DNA from: a bacterium
GTDB taxonomy: Bacteria; Auribacterota; Auribacteria; Auribacterales; Auribacteraceae
Assembly: GCA_024233545.1 (NCBI GenBank)
Contig: JACKPL010000002.1
Span: 248,001-312,000 of the forward strand
Direction of reading: 5' to 3'
Length of the DNA: 64,000 nucleotides
The translations under genes and the position numbers were made by a program. This document shows, piece by piece, positions 27,154 to 36,841 of the stretch (the first letter of the stretch is position 1; the number at the start of each line of letters is the position of its first letter). The notes below the pieces were generated by a model. It did no database searches and was not told the DNA's origin. It saw nothing but the letters and a program-made list of their open reading frames with translations.

Positions 27154-28662
27154 TTATTGTTTGCTGTTCGAATAAGAATGTTTCATTGATTCTAGCTCTA
27201 TTAAAATTTGTTGATGTTTTATGTGATTTACCGGCAATACCGGAACGCATACTTTTTTATCAATTGTGCAGTAGTCCATAACTGAACATAATTGCCGTTC
27301 CGTTATAGGTTGTACACCGGCAATACGCGCACCGTTCATTGCAAGTGAATAGAATGTCACTTTTTTATGATATATTTCAACTAAATTTTCAATGTTTTTT
27401 CTGTATGAGCACAAATGAGGGCTGGATAATACGTGAGCATTCTTATAATCAAGGGCGGGAAGAGTTTTCTCTGCGTAAATACGTTTGCGGTGAAGCATTT
27501 CCAATGTATTAAATTTATGTGTGTGGTGAAAAAGCTGGAGGCTTTCCATGGAATTTGATGCATACGCTTTCATGTTTGGATATGAAAAATCCATTCCGAC
27601 AAAAAGCACGGTTGAAAAACCGAATTGAAGCATGATATCTAATGCGATGCATGATACTGATCCTCCAGCCATGCTTATTCCTTTATCTGCCAAAAGATGT
27701 TCAAATTTTTTCGTAAAAGAATGATTTTTCTGTAAAAAAGCGATAAATGGCCCGGGATGCTTCGCAATAACATGATGATTTGAAACCGGAGACACAATGA
27801 TAGGTATTCCGAAGCTGTTTCCACTGCGAAAATGCCGGGCGGAATGATTCTGGGGGTCAACCGAGACGACAAAATCAGGGCGTATGCCTGTTTCCTGGAG
27901 CAAAGGGAATGCTGTGTCGACTGCACAGATGTATGCACTGTCTTGAAAGGTATGAAGAACTGATACTGAGTTATCAAACGAAGGCCCAGCGCCAACTAAA
28001 AAAATGGGTTTGTTCTGAAACATACCGGAAAAATAATCGATTCCGGACGATTTGAGAATAGTTGCTATATTGAATTCAAAATTTTCAAGGTATTTCTCTT
28101 TAAAAACATATTGCGTTTTTTCTCCCGATAGTTCCATCTCGATTAACGAGGCAATTGTTTGGAATTGTTCGGGAATACATTTAAAAGACGGCGGATGGAC
28201 AATCAGCCGGTTAGGGAGCGATTTATCGGCAAGAGAATGATGAATTTTATGCAATGCATCCGATTCGTTATCCGCAAAAAGCAGTGTGCATGGACAAATA
28301 GTCCATAAATCGCGCAAGTCTACCGATGATAAACCTGCGGATAGAATATCAGGGTTCAGTTCCATGATGGTCAAATGTCCGTTTTTACCAATGGCGCGCG
28401 CAATTTCAATTACGTGATAACCGATGCCGAATCCATAAAGAAATATATGTTCGCCTACCTTGATTGAGTGTCCTTCGACGAATCGCTCAGCTTCTCTCAA
28501 CGGGTCAAACTGGCTGTGCAGTAACAAATCGTTTAAACGTCCGGTTACCGGGCCGCGCCTGCTGGGAATAAGGCTGACCGCTGTAGTGTTTTGCAAAGGA
28601 AACACTGTATCGATATCGGATAAAAACATCAGGTTTGAGTTAAAATATGTTTGTCCGTTCAT
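27154..28662 (-). CDS. Maf/DUF115 family protein (MptE-like), first copy
   Basis: 502 residues with the DUF115 core: an N-terminal region with LRxxRRGPVTGRLNDLLLHSQFDPLREAERFVE, a Rossmann-like IFLYGFGIGYHVIEI, and the central IFLVGAGPSFDNSV...AVDTAFPLLQETGIRPDFVVSVDPQ. Proteins of this family in Campylobacter, Helicobacter and others (motility accessory factors) put nonulosonic acids on flagellin. That role is known for the family and inferred here. It shares its core with the larger gene at 37541-39403. Flanked by an NHL-repeat gene and holC at distances of six and one bases. Confidence 0.85.
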   Translation of the reverse strand: MNGQTYFNSNLMFLSDIDTVFPLQNTTAVSLIPSRRGPVTGRLNDLLLHSQFDPLREAERFVEGHSIKVGEHIFLYGFGIGYHVIEIARAIGKNGHLTIMELNPDILSAGLSSVDLRDLWTICPCTLLFADNESDALHKIHHSLADKSLPNRLIVHPPSFKCIPEQFQTIASLIEMELSGEKTQYVFKEKYLENFEFNIATILKSSGIDYFSGMFQNKPIFLVGAGPSFDNSVSVLHTFQDSAYICAVDTAFPLLQETGIRPDFVVSVDPQNHSARHFRSGNSFGIPIIVSPVSNHHVIAKHPGPFIAFLQKNHSFTKKFEHLLADKGISMAGGSVSCIALDIMLQFGFSTVLFVGMDFSYPNMKAYASNSMESLQLFHHTHKFNTLEMLHRKRIYAEKTLPALDYKNAHVLSSPHLCSYRKNIENLVEIYHKKVTFYSLAMNGARIAGVQPITERQLCSVMDYCTIDKKVCVPVLPVNHIKHQQILIELESMKHSYSNSKQ

Positions 28663-28668
28663 TTAGTC

Positions 28669-29616
28669 CTATTTAAAAAATGCAAGTTTGGCATTCCATG
28701 TATCAAGTGCTATTACATCACCGTTTGCGCCTTTTGAAATGCAGTTCAGGCGTCCTTCGGGCAGTGTATAGTATGTTTCAACGCAGTTACCGCTTTTACG
28801 ATAGGCTATGTTATTCAATTCGGCGGTTATAAGTAATGTATCATCATCAATGAATAAAATATCGCTGAAAAAGTCGCTCTTATCCGGCATTGCATGGGTG
28901 GTAATAGATTCAATCAGGGAACCCGATGAAGAAAAAATCTGTATCCGGTCGTTGCCGGTATCGGCTACGGCAATATTTCCCGATGGCGAAAGCGAAAGAT
29001 TTTGAGGGTATTCAAAAGTTCCGATCGTGTATTCATTGTCATAGAACAATGTGTCGTAGGTTAAAAATTTATGCGATATGTTTTTCCAATGTTCAAAAAT
29101 AAAACCTCTTTTGAAATCATTGCTTTCGAAATATTCTTTATCCGGTCCTGAATTGCCGAAAGCAGTAATGAAATTTCCTTGGGTATCAAATACTTGAATC
29201 CGATGATTATTGCGGTCGGAAACATAAAGTTTCCCTGAGTTGAATCCTATTCCCCACGGTTCGCTAAAAGTTCCCGGTTGTGTTCCGTAAACGCCGAAAG
29301 AACCGAGCAATTCGCCTTTGCCGGATAGATGGCGGACACAATGATTCCAACGGTCGGTTACCCAGATCGAATCGTGATAATCAGTACACAGTGAAGTTGG
29401 ATACTGAAAAAGATTTTTGGTTCCGCCGCATTTACATGAAGAGCGGATTAGTGCGCCTTTATTGTCTATCCAGAGGATGCGATGGTTGTATTGGTCGATG
29501 ATAATATAGTCTCCATTTAGATACAGAATATCTGATGGATACATAATCGAATGGTGTGTTAAATCCCAGAGTGTATACGGTTGAATGACGGAGAGCGTTT
29601 CCATGCCAACCGTCAT
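28669..29616 (-). CDS. NHL-repeat beta-propeller protein
   Basis: A 315-residue protein made of roughly six NHL repeats, for example YPSDILYLNGDYIIIDQYNHRI, YPTSLCTDYHDSIWVTDRWNH, EPWGIGFNSGKLYVSDRNNHRIQVF and PQNLSLSPSGNIAVADTGNDRIQIF. These form a beta-propeller that binds proteins, glycans or nucleic acid. No signal peptide is visible, so it may act in the cytoplasm. Its start overlaps the DegT gene stop by four bases (ATGA), indicating translational coupling. Its exact role in the cluster is unknown. Confidence 0.85.
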   Translation of the reverse strand: MTVGMETLSVIQPYTLWDLTHHSIMYPSDILYLNGDYIIIDQYNHRILWIDNKGALIRSSCKCGGTKNLFQYPTSLCTDYHDSIWVTDRWNHCVRHLSGKGELLGSFGVYGTQPGTFSEPWGIGFNSGKLYVSDRNNHRIQVFDTQGNFITAFGNSGPDKEYFESNDFKRGFIFEHWKNISHKFLTYDTLFYDNEYTIGTFEYPQNLSLSPSGNIAVADTGNDRIQIFSSSGSLIESITTHAMPDKSDFFSDILFIDDDTLLITAELNNIAYRKSGNCVETYYTLPEGRLNCISKGANGDVIALDTWNAKLAFFK

Positions 29617-30809
29617 GTAACCGGTATGAGAAGTTTTCGTAAATTGGCGCAGAGTATTCGTTTAATCGTTTCGACAACGTACACGACATCTTCTTCCGGT
29701 AGAATAGGATAAAGCGGCAACGTGATAACTCGTTCGGAGACATTTGTCGCGTTTGGAAAGTCGGAAGGAATCAAGCCGAATGTATCCTGAAAATACGGAT
29801 GCAGGTGCAGTGCAATAAAATGAATACTGCATCCAACACCGTTTTGGCGAAGGAGTTCTATGCACTGGTCTCGGGTAATCGTCAGCATGTCGGTACGTAA
29901 TTTAACCGGCATGAGATGGTATGCATGTTTTGAACGGATATCATCATCAAAGAGTTCTATTTCGGGTATATCCTGAAGGAGTGTTCGGTACAATTGTGCG
30001 CGAACGCGGCGTTTTTCCCAGAATTCATCGACCCGTGAAAGCTGTACAATTCCTAACGCCGCTTGGATATCCGACATGTTATATTTAAAGCCGCGAAAGA
30101 GAATTTGATAATAATTTTTAGCGCCGCTGTTGAGTGTCGGATGATATCGTTTCCATGCGTCTTTGCTCATCCCATGGAGGCTTAAAATACGAATTTTTTC
30201 AGCGAGTGCATCGTTATCACAAGTAAGCATTCCGCCTTCACCTGTCGTAATGTTTTTAGTGGCATAAAAACTAAAGCAGGTAAAATCGCCGATTGAACCG
30301 ATTTTCTGTGAGTTAAACGAACTTTCGAGCGCATGTGCCGCGTCTTCAATAATTTTTAAATCGTACTCGAAAGAAAGATTCATTATTTCATTCATATCAC
30401 AGGGGAGTCCGGCGTAATGTACAGGTATAACCGCTTTTGTTCGCGGTGAAATGGTTTGTTCGAGGCAGGCGGGATCAATGTTGCCTGTATGGGGATTGAT
30501 GTCGGCAAATTTGAGGCGAGCACCTGCATGGATAATTTCGCTGGCGCTTGCCGAAAAAGTGAAGGGAGATGTAATGACTTCATCATCACTTGTGAGGTCG
30601 AGGCTCTCCAGTGCGAGATGCAGTGCGGCAGTACATGAGTTGACCGCCACGGCATTGCGGGCGCCGGTGTATGTTTTAAAAGCGTTTTCAAAGTCGGCGG
30701 TTTGTTGTCCGGTTGTTAACCAGCCTGACCGTAAAACTTCCATGACGGCGTGTTCTTCTTGAGTGCCGATATCGGTTTTAAAAAAAGCAACTTTTTTTTG
30801 AGTATTCAT
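29613..30809 (-). CDS. DegT/DnrJ/EryC1/StrS family sugar aminotransferase
   Basis: A 398-residue PLP-dependent aminotransferase. SGWLTTGQQTADFE, NSCTAALHLALESL, SPFTFSASASEII, EDAAHALESSF and the PLP lysine K185 in FYATKNITTGEGG are all present. It converts a 4-keto nucleotide sugar to a 4-amino sugar, as PseC does in pseudaminic acid synthesis and ArnB in lipid A modification. With a PseG-like gene in the same region, a PseC-like role is the best guess, but DegT substrates cannot be read from sequence. Confidence 0.9.
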   Translation of the reverse strand: MNTQKKVAFFKTDIGTQEEHAVMEVLRSGWLTTGQQTADFENAFKTYTGARNAVAVNSCTAALHLALESLDLTSDDEVITSPFTFSASASEIIHAGARLKFADINPHTGNIDPACLEQTISPRTKAVIPVHYAGLPCDMNEIMNLSFEYDLKIIEDAAHALESSFNSQKIGSIGDFTCFSFYATKNITTGEGGMLTCDNDALAEKIRILSLHGMSKDAWKRYHPTLNSGAKNYYQILFRGFKYNMSDIQAALGIVQLSRVDEFWEKRRVRAQLYRTLLQDIPEIELFDDDIRSKHAYHLMPVKLRTDMLTITRDQCIELLRQNGVGCSIHFIALHLHPYFQDTFGLIPSDFPNATNVSERVITLPLYPILPEEDVVYVVETIKRILCANLRKLLIPVT

Positions 30810-30838
30810 ATTGATACCATTATAATTGAAGTTCCCAT

Positions 30839-33175
30839 TTATTTTTCCACAGAGTGTAATTGTTTATTGTTCAGAGATTTTATACCCGCCGATGAGGATG
30901 GTATGCAAATTAAGCCGTGGGACATATGCGTTACTGCTGTACGAGTTTGTTCCAAATTATTTTTATGCCCGAAATAAGAAAAGGAGATAGAAGTATGTCC
31001 TCTGAAGTGCCCTCTGCCCGTTTCGTCAGATTCGCTGATCGAATGATAAATCCTAAATAAATAGCTTTTCTTGATTTCTTCGAATTCGATGAGTGGGACT
31101 GAGAAAAGCATGGCTTTATCCGATGCAATGGTAATGCCTTTTTTATCATCAGATATATCGATCCAGCCTTCAGTTGCTCCCAATGATGTTCGAGCAGAAG
31201 AGAGCGTGCCGACCGGATTTGTATGATGGATTCCCTTGCCTTGCGGGAAAAATGTTTCAATCGATTGATATCCATTGACGGTACTGAACCGGAGTGTATC
31301 TTTAGCAAATGATTCTGGATTGAGAGTTGTAATACCAACACGGAAGAACGAAGGATGGAGATCGTTAAAATAAAAACGGTAATTTAAATCTATTCTGGGA
31401 ATGTTTTGATAGATGAAATATTCTTTCCAGCATATGCCGATACCAAGGTTTATTTCGCTTCGGACAGGAATTCTGATTGGATAAGATGCAGAGTCTTCAG
31501 GGACATACAATACGGTTGGTGTTGTGTCATTATACATTTTCCCGAACGAATCGCCGATCACTAACCCTCCTGAGTAGTAATCGTTTGAATGCCCTATGTG
31601 ATCATAATACACAGGCGGCAAATAACCGATAAGAGGATGCGGAGAAAGTGTCGGGAATGTCAGATGGCGTATATCTGCTCCGGTACTTGCTGAAAGAAGT
31701 AAGTTTACTTCCGCAGTTTCAATGCGCAATTTGTCTCCGATGTAGGTACGAAGGTCGGGATAGATGGGGCGTTCGGTATCAATGCACCGTATTCTTCCTT
31801 GTGCCGCGTTGCCGGATGCGATAAAAGGCATAAGCACCGCTTTAATGCGGCGGTAACTGCCGTCTTTATACAATTCAAATTCTTCGATTTGTGCAGTAAC
31901 AAGAGTTCCGTCAAGTTCAAAAACAACCGAACCTTTTTTTTCTCCCGGTTTAAACATAAGGTCAAGGCAGTATGGTTCATAGTTCCAGTTCCCATTAAGG
32001 GGGTTAATAAGGATGAAATCGTATTCCGGAGGAAAATGAGCATAAATTTCTTGTGTGCTCTTTTCAAGGATATGGCTTACTTCGCCAAGGGTCCTTTTGT
32101 TTGAGTAATGTTTTTCATCGGTTGTCTTAGTGCGTAAATCACTTCCCCATGATTCATTGATTTTTCTGAGCAGTGTTTCGCGGAGCGCATCCGATTCAAT
32201 GCCGCTTAGGCAGGAAAAATTTTTAAATTGCTGGTATGTTTTAAAACATTCAGTATTCAGGTGGACATTATCTCTGCCGCTTACCGACCATCGAAGCACG
32301 TTGTAATCATCGCGGTTTTTGCAGGGAATAGGGCATTGCGGCGATTCAAGCGAAATAACGGTATCAGGCTGAAAATGGGCAATAATTTCCGATGGAGTCA
32401 CAAGCGAAATAGTCGGGAGTGCAGTCAACTTTTGAAATATCTGTTCAATGCGGGCAATTTCACTGTGCGCTTCTTGCTGAGTACCCGGCCGGTAATCGAA
32501 AATTTCCCAATCGGTTCCGTATATCAATAGCGCTCTGTCGGATAATGGGGTGTGATGTGTTAAAATACTCTCGATGTAATCGTCGACTGAAATACGTTTG
32601 TATACACACCGCTGAAATTTATAAGAGTTCAACGAACTGTTCCATATAACCGGCAAGGTAACGTCTCCAATGCCTTTAGCAAGCGCGGGGCGATAGCGCA
32701 AATCAGGGGGGTAATCGTTAAATTCTGCGGCGTTATCCCAGTCCATAACAAACGATTCGTATCCTATTTCAGAAAACAAATTCGGTATGCCTTTGGAATA
32801 GGTTTGTTCATTCACAAAACCAATTGACGGCGATGCTCCAAGGAGAGAACGATAGTCTTTTTGCCCAAATACAAAATTTGCTTTATTGATTTCATAAGGA
32901 ATGAGTGGAGAAATGCTTTGTATGTAGGATGAACCGATTATATCGCATGCGCCGTTTTCCCACAGTTTACGGATTTCGTGCAGTAAACAGTTATCGAGCT
33001 TTTCAATTTGGTGAAGCGTGTAGGTGTTGAATTCAAGCCCGAGTTTGTAACCTTTTCGCACCAATTCGATTACCGGCCAGTAGCAGGTATCGATTATTTT
33101 CGAGTATTGGTCTGGCGGAATGGATGAGAACGATAGATTGGCGTGAAAGATACCATATATGTACAATGTTCCCAC
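30839..33175 (-). CDS. GH57-like glycoside hydrolase or related large protein
   Basis: A 778-residue protein. The N-terminal ~300 residues look like the (beta/alpha)7 barrel of GH57/GH38-type enzymes: YGIFHANLSFS at the start, GSSYIQSISPLIPYEIN, GFVNEQTYSKGIPNLF (candidate nucleophile Glu) and IYGTDWEIFDYRPG (candidate acid Asp). The ~450-residue remainder is beta-rich, as in the C-terminal halves of these enzymes. It starts with GTG, supported by GAGGAG nine bases upstream. No signal peptide is seen, so it should act on a cytoplasmic glycan. The 281 bases upstream (33176-33456) contain no gene I can support and probably hold the unit's promoter. Confidence 0.65.
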   Translation of the reverse strand: MGTLYIYGIFHANLSFSSIPPDQYSKIIDTCYWPVIELVRKGYKLGLEFNTYTLHQIEKLDNCLLHEIRKLWENGACDIIGSSYIQSISPLIPYEINKANFVFGQKDYRSLLGASPSIGFVNEQTYSKGIPNLFSEIGYESFVMDWDNAAEFNDYPPDLRYRPALAKGIGDVTLPVIWNSSLNSYKFQRCVYKRISVDDYIESILTHHTPLSDRALLIYGTDWEIFDYRPGTQQEAHSEIARIEQIFQKLTALPTISLVTPSEIIAHFQPDTVISLESPQCPIPCKNRDDYNVLRWSVSGRDNVHLNTECFKTYQQFKNFSCLSGIESDALRETLLRKINESWGSDLRTKTTDEKHYSNKRTLGEVSHILEKSTQEIYAHFPPEYDFILINPLNGNWNYEPYCLDLMFKPGEKKGSVVFELDGTLVTAQIEEFELYKDGSYRRIKAVLMPFIASGNAAQGRIRCIDTERPIYPDLRTYIGDKLRIETAEVNLLLSASTGADIRHLTFPTLSPHPLIGYLPPVYYDHIGHSNDYYSGGLVIGDSFGKMYNDTTPTVLYVPEDSASYPIRIPVRSEINLGIGICWKEYFIYQNIPRIDLNYRFYFNDLHPSFFRVGITTLNPESFAKDTLRFSTVNGYQSIETFFPQGKGIHHTNPVGTLSSARTSLGATEGWIDISDDKKGITIASDKAMLFSVPLIEFEEIKKSYLFRIYHSISESDETGRGHFRGHTSISFSYFGHKNNLEQTRTAVTHMSHGLICIPSSSAGIKSLNNKQLHSVEK

Positions 33176-33456
33176 AGGACGTGTCTCCTCAGGTGTGTAA
33201 ATTATTTCGCTATGAGTAATCTAGCAGAAGTTATACCAGTAATTAGTATGACAGTTTTTGTTTATAAGAATATTTATGGATATATGCGAAATCGGTTTGA
33301 TAAAGAGTTTTTAGGGCATGTCGGCAGTTCATTTTATAGTAGGAAATGTATGTTATTGCCATTGTATGCGTAAGGCTTATTTATATAACGAAAAGTGTCT
33401 ATAAATGCCACATATTGAAAAGTTCATATGCGGTATGTTGCGAAACTGTTTGCGCA

Positions 33457-34584
33457 TCATGTCTTGAGTGTAGCCGTATCGTATTCATGTTGAGACGCAA
33501 GAATATGTGCTTTAAGAATAATGCCGCGGCTATCTTCCGGCGATATTTCGAGAAGTTTGTTTACAAATTGTAAGGCGGTATCAGTTTGTTGTTTCTGGTG
33601 AAATATGTGTGCAATGTGATAAATCGTTTCCGGATGGCGATGGTTGATGAACAAAGCTCTCTCAAGAATGGGCAGTGCATGGCTGGCGTCATCCATAATA
33701 AGATAAATTCCTGCGATATGATTAAGAATTTCTACCCGATAGGGATTCTGTTCTGCCGCTTTTTCAAAACAGGATAGCGCATAAGAATAATTTTCCTTTT
33801 TCAAATATGCAATTCCCAGTAGCTCATGTGCATCGGTTCTTGATGCGTCAAGATCGATTGCCACCTCAAGCAGTTTTATGGATGCGTCAATCTCGTTCAG
33901 TTCAAAAAGATTGGATGCAAGTTCGAAAAACGCCTGTGAAGAATAGGGGTGCGATACAATCTTCTTGTATCCGAGTTTAATATACTCTTGACAACGAGCC
34001 AACAAACACTGTGGTTCTATGCATAATCCGTAATGATGAATCGGAATTGGGCTGGTATGGAGAATGAGGTTGTTGTCATAGAAAGAATGGTCTGTGTTTT
34101 CGTATACTTCACCGGTAAATCGGATGTTGGATAACCGCCTAAAAAGCCGGATTTGGGATGAACTTGTCCATACAGGGTAATCCTTCTCTTCGGAGTATTC
34201 TCCCTCACATCGTAGCCAGCGAAACCTTTCCGATGGGAAGTTGCTGTATGAACGGATAGTAAACCGGTATCCGCCAACGGCATTATTTATAATAAGCTGT
34301 CGCAACTGATGGATGTCGTCTATTGCAATTCGCTCGTCGGGATCAAGAATCAATGCCCATTCGCCTGAAGCTTGGTCAATGGAAAAATTACGAGCGGCGG
34401 AGAAATCGTCTATCCACGGAAAAGAAAAGATTTTGCATCCATACCGTTGTGCTATTTTCCGAGTTGCGTCTGTTGAACCGGTGTCAACAAGAATGATTTC
34501 GTCAACTGCCGAGTGGATCGATTCGAGAAAATCCGCTAACTGATCAGCTTCATTCTTAACAATTGTACATAGGCTCAGTTTCAT
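33457..34584 (-). CDS. GT2 glycosyltransferase with C-terminal TPR repeats
   Basis: A 375-residue protein. Residues 1-230 are a GT2 domain of the SunS/YkcC-like 'TPR glycosyltransferase' type: LSLCTIVKNEADQLADFLES, IILVDTGSTDATRKIA, FSAARNFSI and the metal motif LDPDERI. Residues ~245-375 hold three to four TPR units (AHELLGIAYLKKENYSYALSCF and similar). TPRs probably hold the protein acceptor. Similar in design to the plus-strand gene at 40274-41458. It follows the ATP-grasp gene after four bases. Confidence 0.9.
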   Translation of the reverse strand: MKLSLCTIVKNEADQLADFLESIHSAVDEIILVDTGSTDATRKIAQRYGCKIFSFPWIDDFSAARNFSIDQASGEWALILDPDERIAIDDIHQLRQLIINNAVGGYRFTIRSYSNFPSERFRWLRCEGEYSEEKDYPVWTSSSQIRLFRRLSNIRFTGEVYENTDHSFYDNNLILHTSPIPIHHYGLCIEPQCLLARCQEYIKLGYKKIVSHPYSSQAFFELASNLFELNEIDASIKLLEVAIDLDASRTDAHELLGIAYLKKENYSYALSCFEKAAEQNPYRVEILNHIAGIYLIMDDASHALPILERALFINHRHPETIYHIAHIFHQKQQTDTALQFVNKLLEISPEDSRGIILKAHILASQHEYDTATLKT

Positions 34585-34588
34585 TGAA

Positions 34589-35803
34589 TTATTCCGTTAT
34601 AATTTCTAAGGTTTTTAGTGCTTGGTTTACGCTTTCGATAGCTTCAAATCTAGTTGGCGCAGAACAAATAATATTCGCCGCTTTGCCGATATTGCTGGTG
34701 ACCTCGCCGATTTTTTCGCCAATTTTTACATGAAGGAAAAGGTGATTGAACCCTTGAATAGTATTGAGTTTTTCTACATTTTTTATTTCTGTGACCATGC
34801 CGGGCGGTGGAATGATTGCACGTTCGCAAGCTGTGTAATGACGGGCAGGGGTAACATCATTTAAGTCCAGCTCATACCCGAGCGCTAGGTCTATGGCGCC
34901 TTTGATAGAGTTCATGCCGGTTGCGAGAGGATCGGTATATTGGCTGTGGTAGCCGCCGCTTAACCGTGCAGTTATCTCGCCTATTTTGGGCCCATCGGGA
35001 GTTACTTTGATATCTGCTTTAGACGCGCCGTTTTCAATGCCGATTGCTTTGACTGCTTTGCACATTACTGCGAAAACGTCGTCCAAGGTTTCTTGAGGCA
35101 GGCTTGAAGGGACGGTATGTCCTGTCTCAATAAAAAACGGTGAACCGGTAATATGCCGGTCGGCAATAGTGAGCAGATGTACCTTGCCGTTACAAACGAG
35201 AGTATCGACGCTGAGTTCCGGTCCGTCCATAAATTCTTCTATCACTGCTTTTTTAAGTTTACTGTATAGGAGAGCTTTGTTCAGGGCATGAGGCAAATCG
35301 TCTTTCGATTCAATTTTTTTTACGCCTCGTGCTCCCATATTGTCAATAGGTTTCAGAACCACTGGCAGTCCAAGTTCGGATATGGCATCATATGCTTGTT
35401 GGAGGGTCGTTATTTCTCGCCATTTTGGGGCAGGCACGCCTTCTTTCCAGAACCGTTCGCGCATTCGTGCTTTGTTTGTTGCACAGAGTGCGGTTTCGGG
35501 TGAAACGCCGGGCAATCCTAATGTATGCGCAACACCGGCGACCGTTTGCGAAACATCTGTTCCCACAGTCATAACGCCGTGAATCGGCTGTGTTTTATTG
35601 AAGTTAACCGCGAATTCGGTTGTTGCCTGCATGTCTTGAGTACTGACAATGCCGGTAAAATCTGCATATTCAAACCCCGGCGCTTGACGGTCTATATCGG
35701 TTGCTAATACTGTTAGTCCCAATTTCTTTGCTTGCTGAATGGCAACTGATTGGAAAATCCCTGCGCCAATAATCATCAGGGTCTTTTTTTCATATTTGGA
35801 CAT
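34589..35803 (-). CDS. ATP-grasp domain ligase
   Basis: A 404-residue ATP-grasp enzyme. It opens with a Rossmann-like pre-ATP domain (TLMIIGAGIFQSVAIQQAKKLG), followed by KARMRERFWKEGVPAPKW, the ATP-lid LPVVLKPIDNMGARGVKKI and the metal-binding EITARLSGGYHSQY. Members join a carboxylate to an amine or thiol using ATP; the substrates here are unknown. An upstream in-frame start exists at 35977, but ATG 35803 has an ATG-proximal GAGAT site and avoids a long overlap. It overlaps the PseG-like gene by 14 bases, pointing to coupling and a role in sugar or peptide modification. Confidence 0.85.
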   Translation of the reverse strand: MSKYEKKTLMIIGAGIFQSVAIQQAKKLGLTVLATDIDRQAPGFEYADFTGIVSTQDMQATTEFAVNFNKTQPIHGVMTVGTDVSQTVAGVAHTLGLPGVSPETALCATNKARMRERFWKEGVPAPKWREITTLQQAYDAISELGLPVVLKPIDNMGARGVKKIESKDDLPHALNKALLYSKLKKAVIEEFMDGPELSVDTLVCNGKVHLLTIADRHITGSPFFIETGHTVPSSLPQETLDDVFAVMCKAVKAIGIENGASKADIKVTPDGPKIGEITARLSGGYHSQYTDPLATGMNSIKGAIDLALGYELDLNDVTPARHYTACERAIIPPPGMVTEIKNVEKLNTIQGFNHLFLHVKIGEKIGEVTSNIGKAANIICSAPTRFEAIESVNQALKTLEIITE

Positions 35804-36833
35804 AATGGATATCTCGTTTTGTGATGAATGTTTCAATTGCAGAACAGATTCTAAAAATTCCTTTGCCGTCAATTTCCTTTTTTCCGCGTTTTGACATGTG
35901 TGACCGGCTGATTTTATCATAGGCAAGGTGTCTGAACGCGAGTTCGAATAATCGCGGTTTAAGTTCATCGTGGGCAAAAGGGCATAAGGTGATGCCTAAA
36001 TGTTCAAAATGCTTTGCTATGGTATATTGGTGTTCAACTTGCGGTATAACCAATGATGGTGTTCCGGCACATGCGGCTTCATATAAAGTTATGCCACCTG
36101 AAATAATAGCAAGGTCACTGGAGAATAACAGTTCGGGCATGGCATCTGTATTGTGAATGAACGTATATCCATAGCGGTTACATGTTTCAGCTATTTCTGC
36201 GGTGTTTTTGCAGGCGTTTCCCACGACAACAGTAATGTCAAAAGGAGTAAATAATTCGCTGTTGTTGTCGAGTATCCATTGAGATAATCCGCGCGGGTCA
36301 CTGCCGCCGAAGGAGACGGTTATTTTTTGTGCAGTGTTCGGAATAGTTTTTTCACAATCATGAAATGGTGCTAAACGCGAATCGATTGCCATGAAATCTT
36401 TGCCGAACAGTTGTAGCTGTGTTTCTTCAAGGGGTTGTTTTGTGGGCGGCAGGTTGGCATCGATGAGAATATCTGCATAACATCGTCCTTGTCCGAGATC
36501 GTCGAAATGAATAAGCTGAATCCCTTGAGCTTTTAATTGCCTGCTGTATTCTTCGTCGGTGTCAAGAATATCGTTGATGAGTATTGTTGCGTTGGTTTTA
36601 CGCAGGGTTTCAATAATGGCGTTTAAATGACCGGTATTTTCGGAGAGTGTGATGACTTTGAATCCTAGAGAATGAAGGTTCTCCACAATGTTTTGTGGAG
36701 AACAAGTAATAATAATAGGGATGATTCCTTTTTTGCTCAGTTCCCCGCAAATGTTTTTTGCCCGTACGATGTGTCCTAATCCGATTGAATGTCCGCTGTC
36801 TGCGCGGTAGAGAAGAATTGGTGTCGCTTCCAT
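35790..36833 (-). CDS. pseG: PseG-like nucleotide-sugar hydrolase
   Basis: A 347-residue GT-B-fold protein beginning YRADSGHSIGLGHIVRAKNI, which matches the PseG start RADxxxxIGxGHxxR containing the catalytic His. Other parts are FDDLGQGRCYADILIDANL, VSFGGSDPRGLS and ISGGITLYEAACAGTPSLVI. PseG removes UDP from UDP-2,4-diacetamido-sugar in pseudaminic acid synthesis; NeuC-like or other use is possible. Start at ATG 36833 has AGAGG upstream; the longer frame to 36884 would overlap the next gene by 43 bases. pseI, pseF and pseB are not recognised in the window. Confidence 0.8.
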   Translation of the reverse strand: MEATPILLYRADSGHSIGLGHIVRAKNICGELSKKGIIPIIITCSPQNIVENLHSLGFKVITLSENTGHLNAIIETLRKTNATILINDILDTDEEYSRQLKAQGIQLIHFDDLGQGRCYADILIDANLPPTKQPLEETQLQLFGKDFMAIDSRLAPFHDCEKTIPNTAQKITVSFGGSDPRGLSQWILDNNSELFTPFDITVVVGNACKNTAEIAETCNRYGYTFIHNTDAMPELLFSSDLAIISGGITLYEAACAGTPSLVIPQVEHQYTIAKHFEHLGITLCPFAHDELKPRLFELAFRHLAYDKISRSHMSKRGKKEIDGKGIFRICSAIETFITKRDIHYVQI

Positions 36834-36841
36834 AGTTGCCT

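Noticed and set aside
33143..33573. Two overlapping plus-strand frames in the 281-base gap before the GH57-like gene
   Set aside because: No motif or ribosome site; both run into coding regions on the opposite strand.
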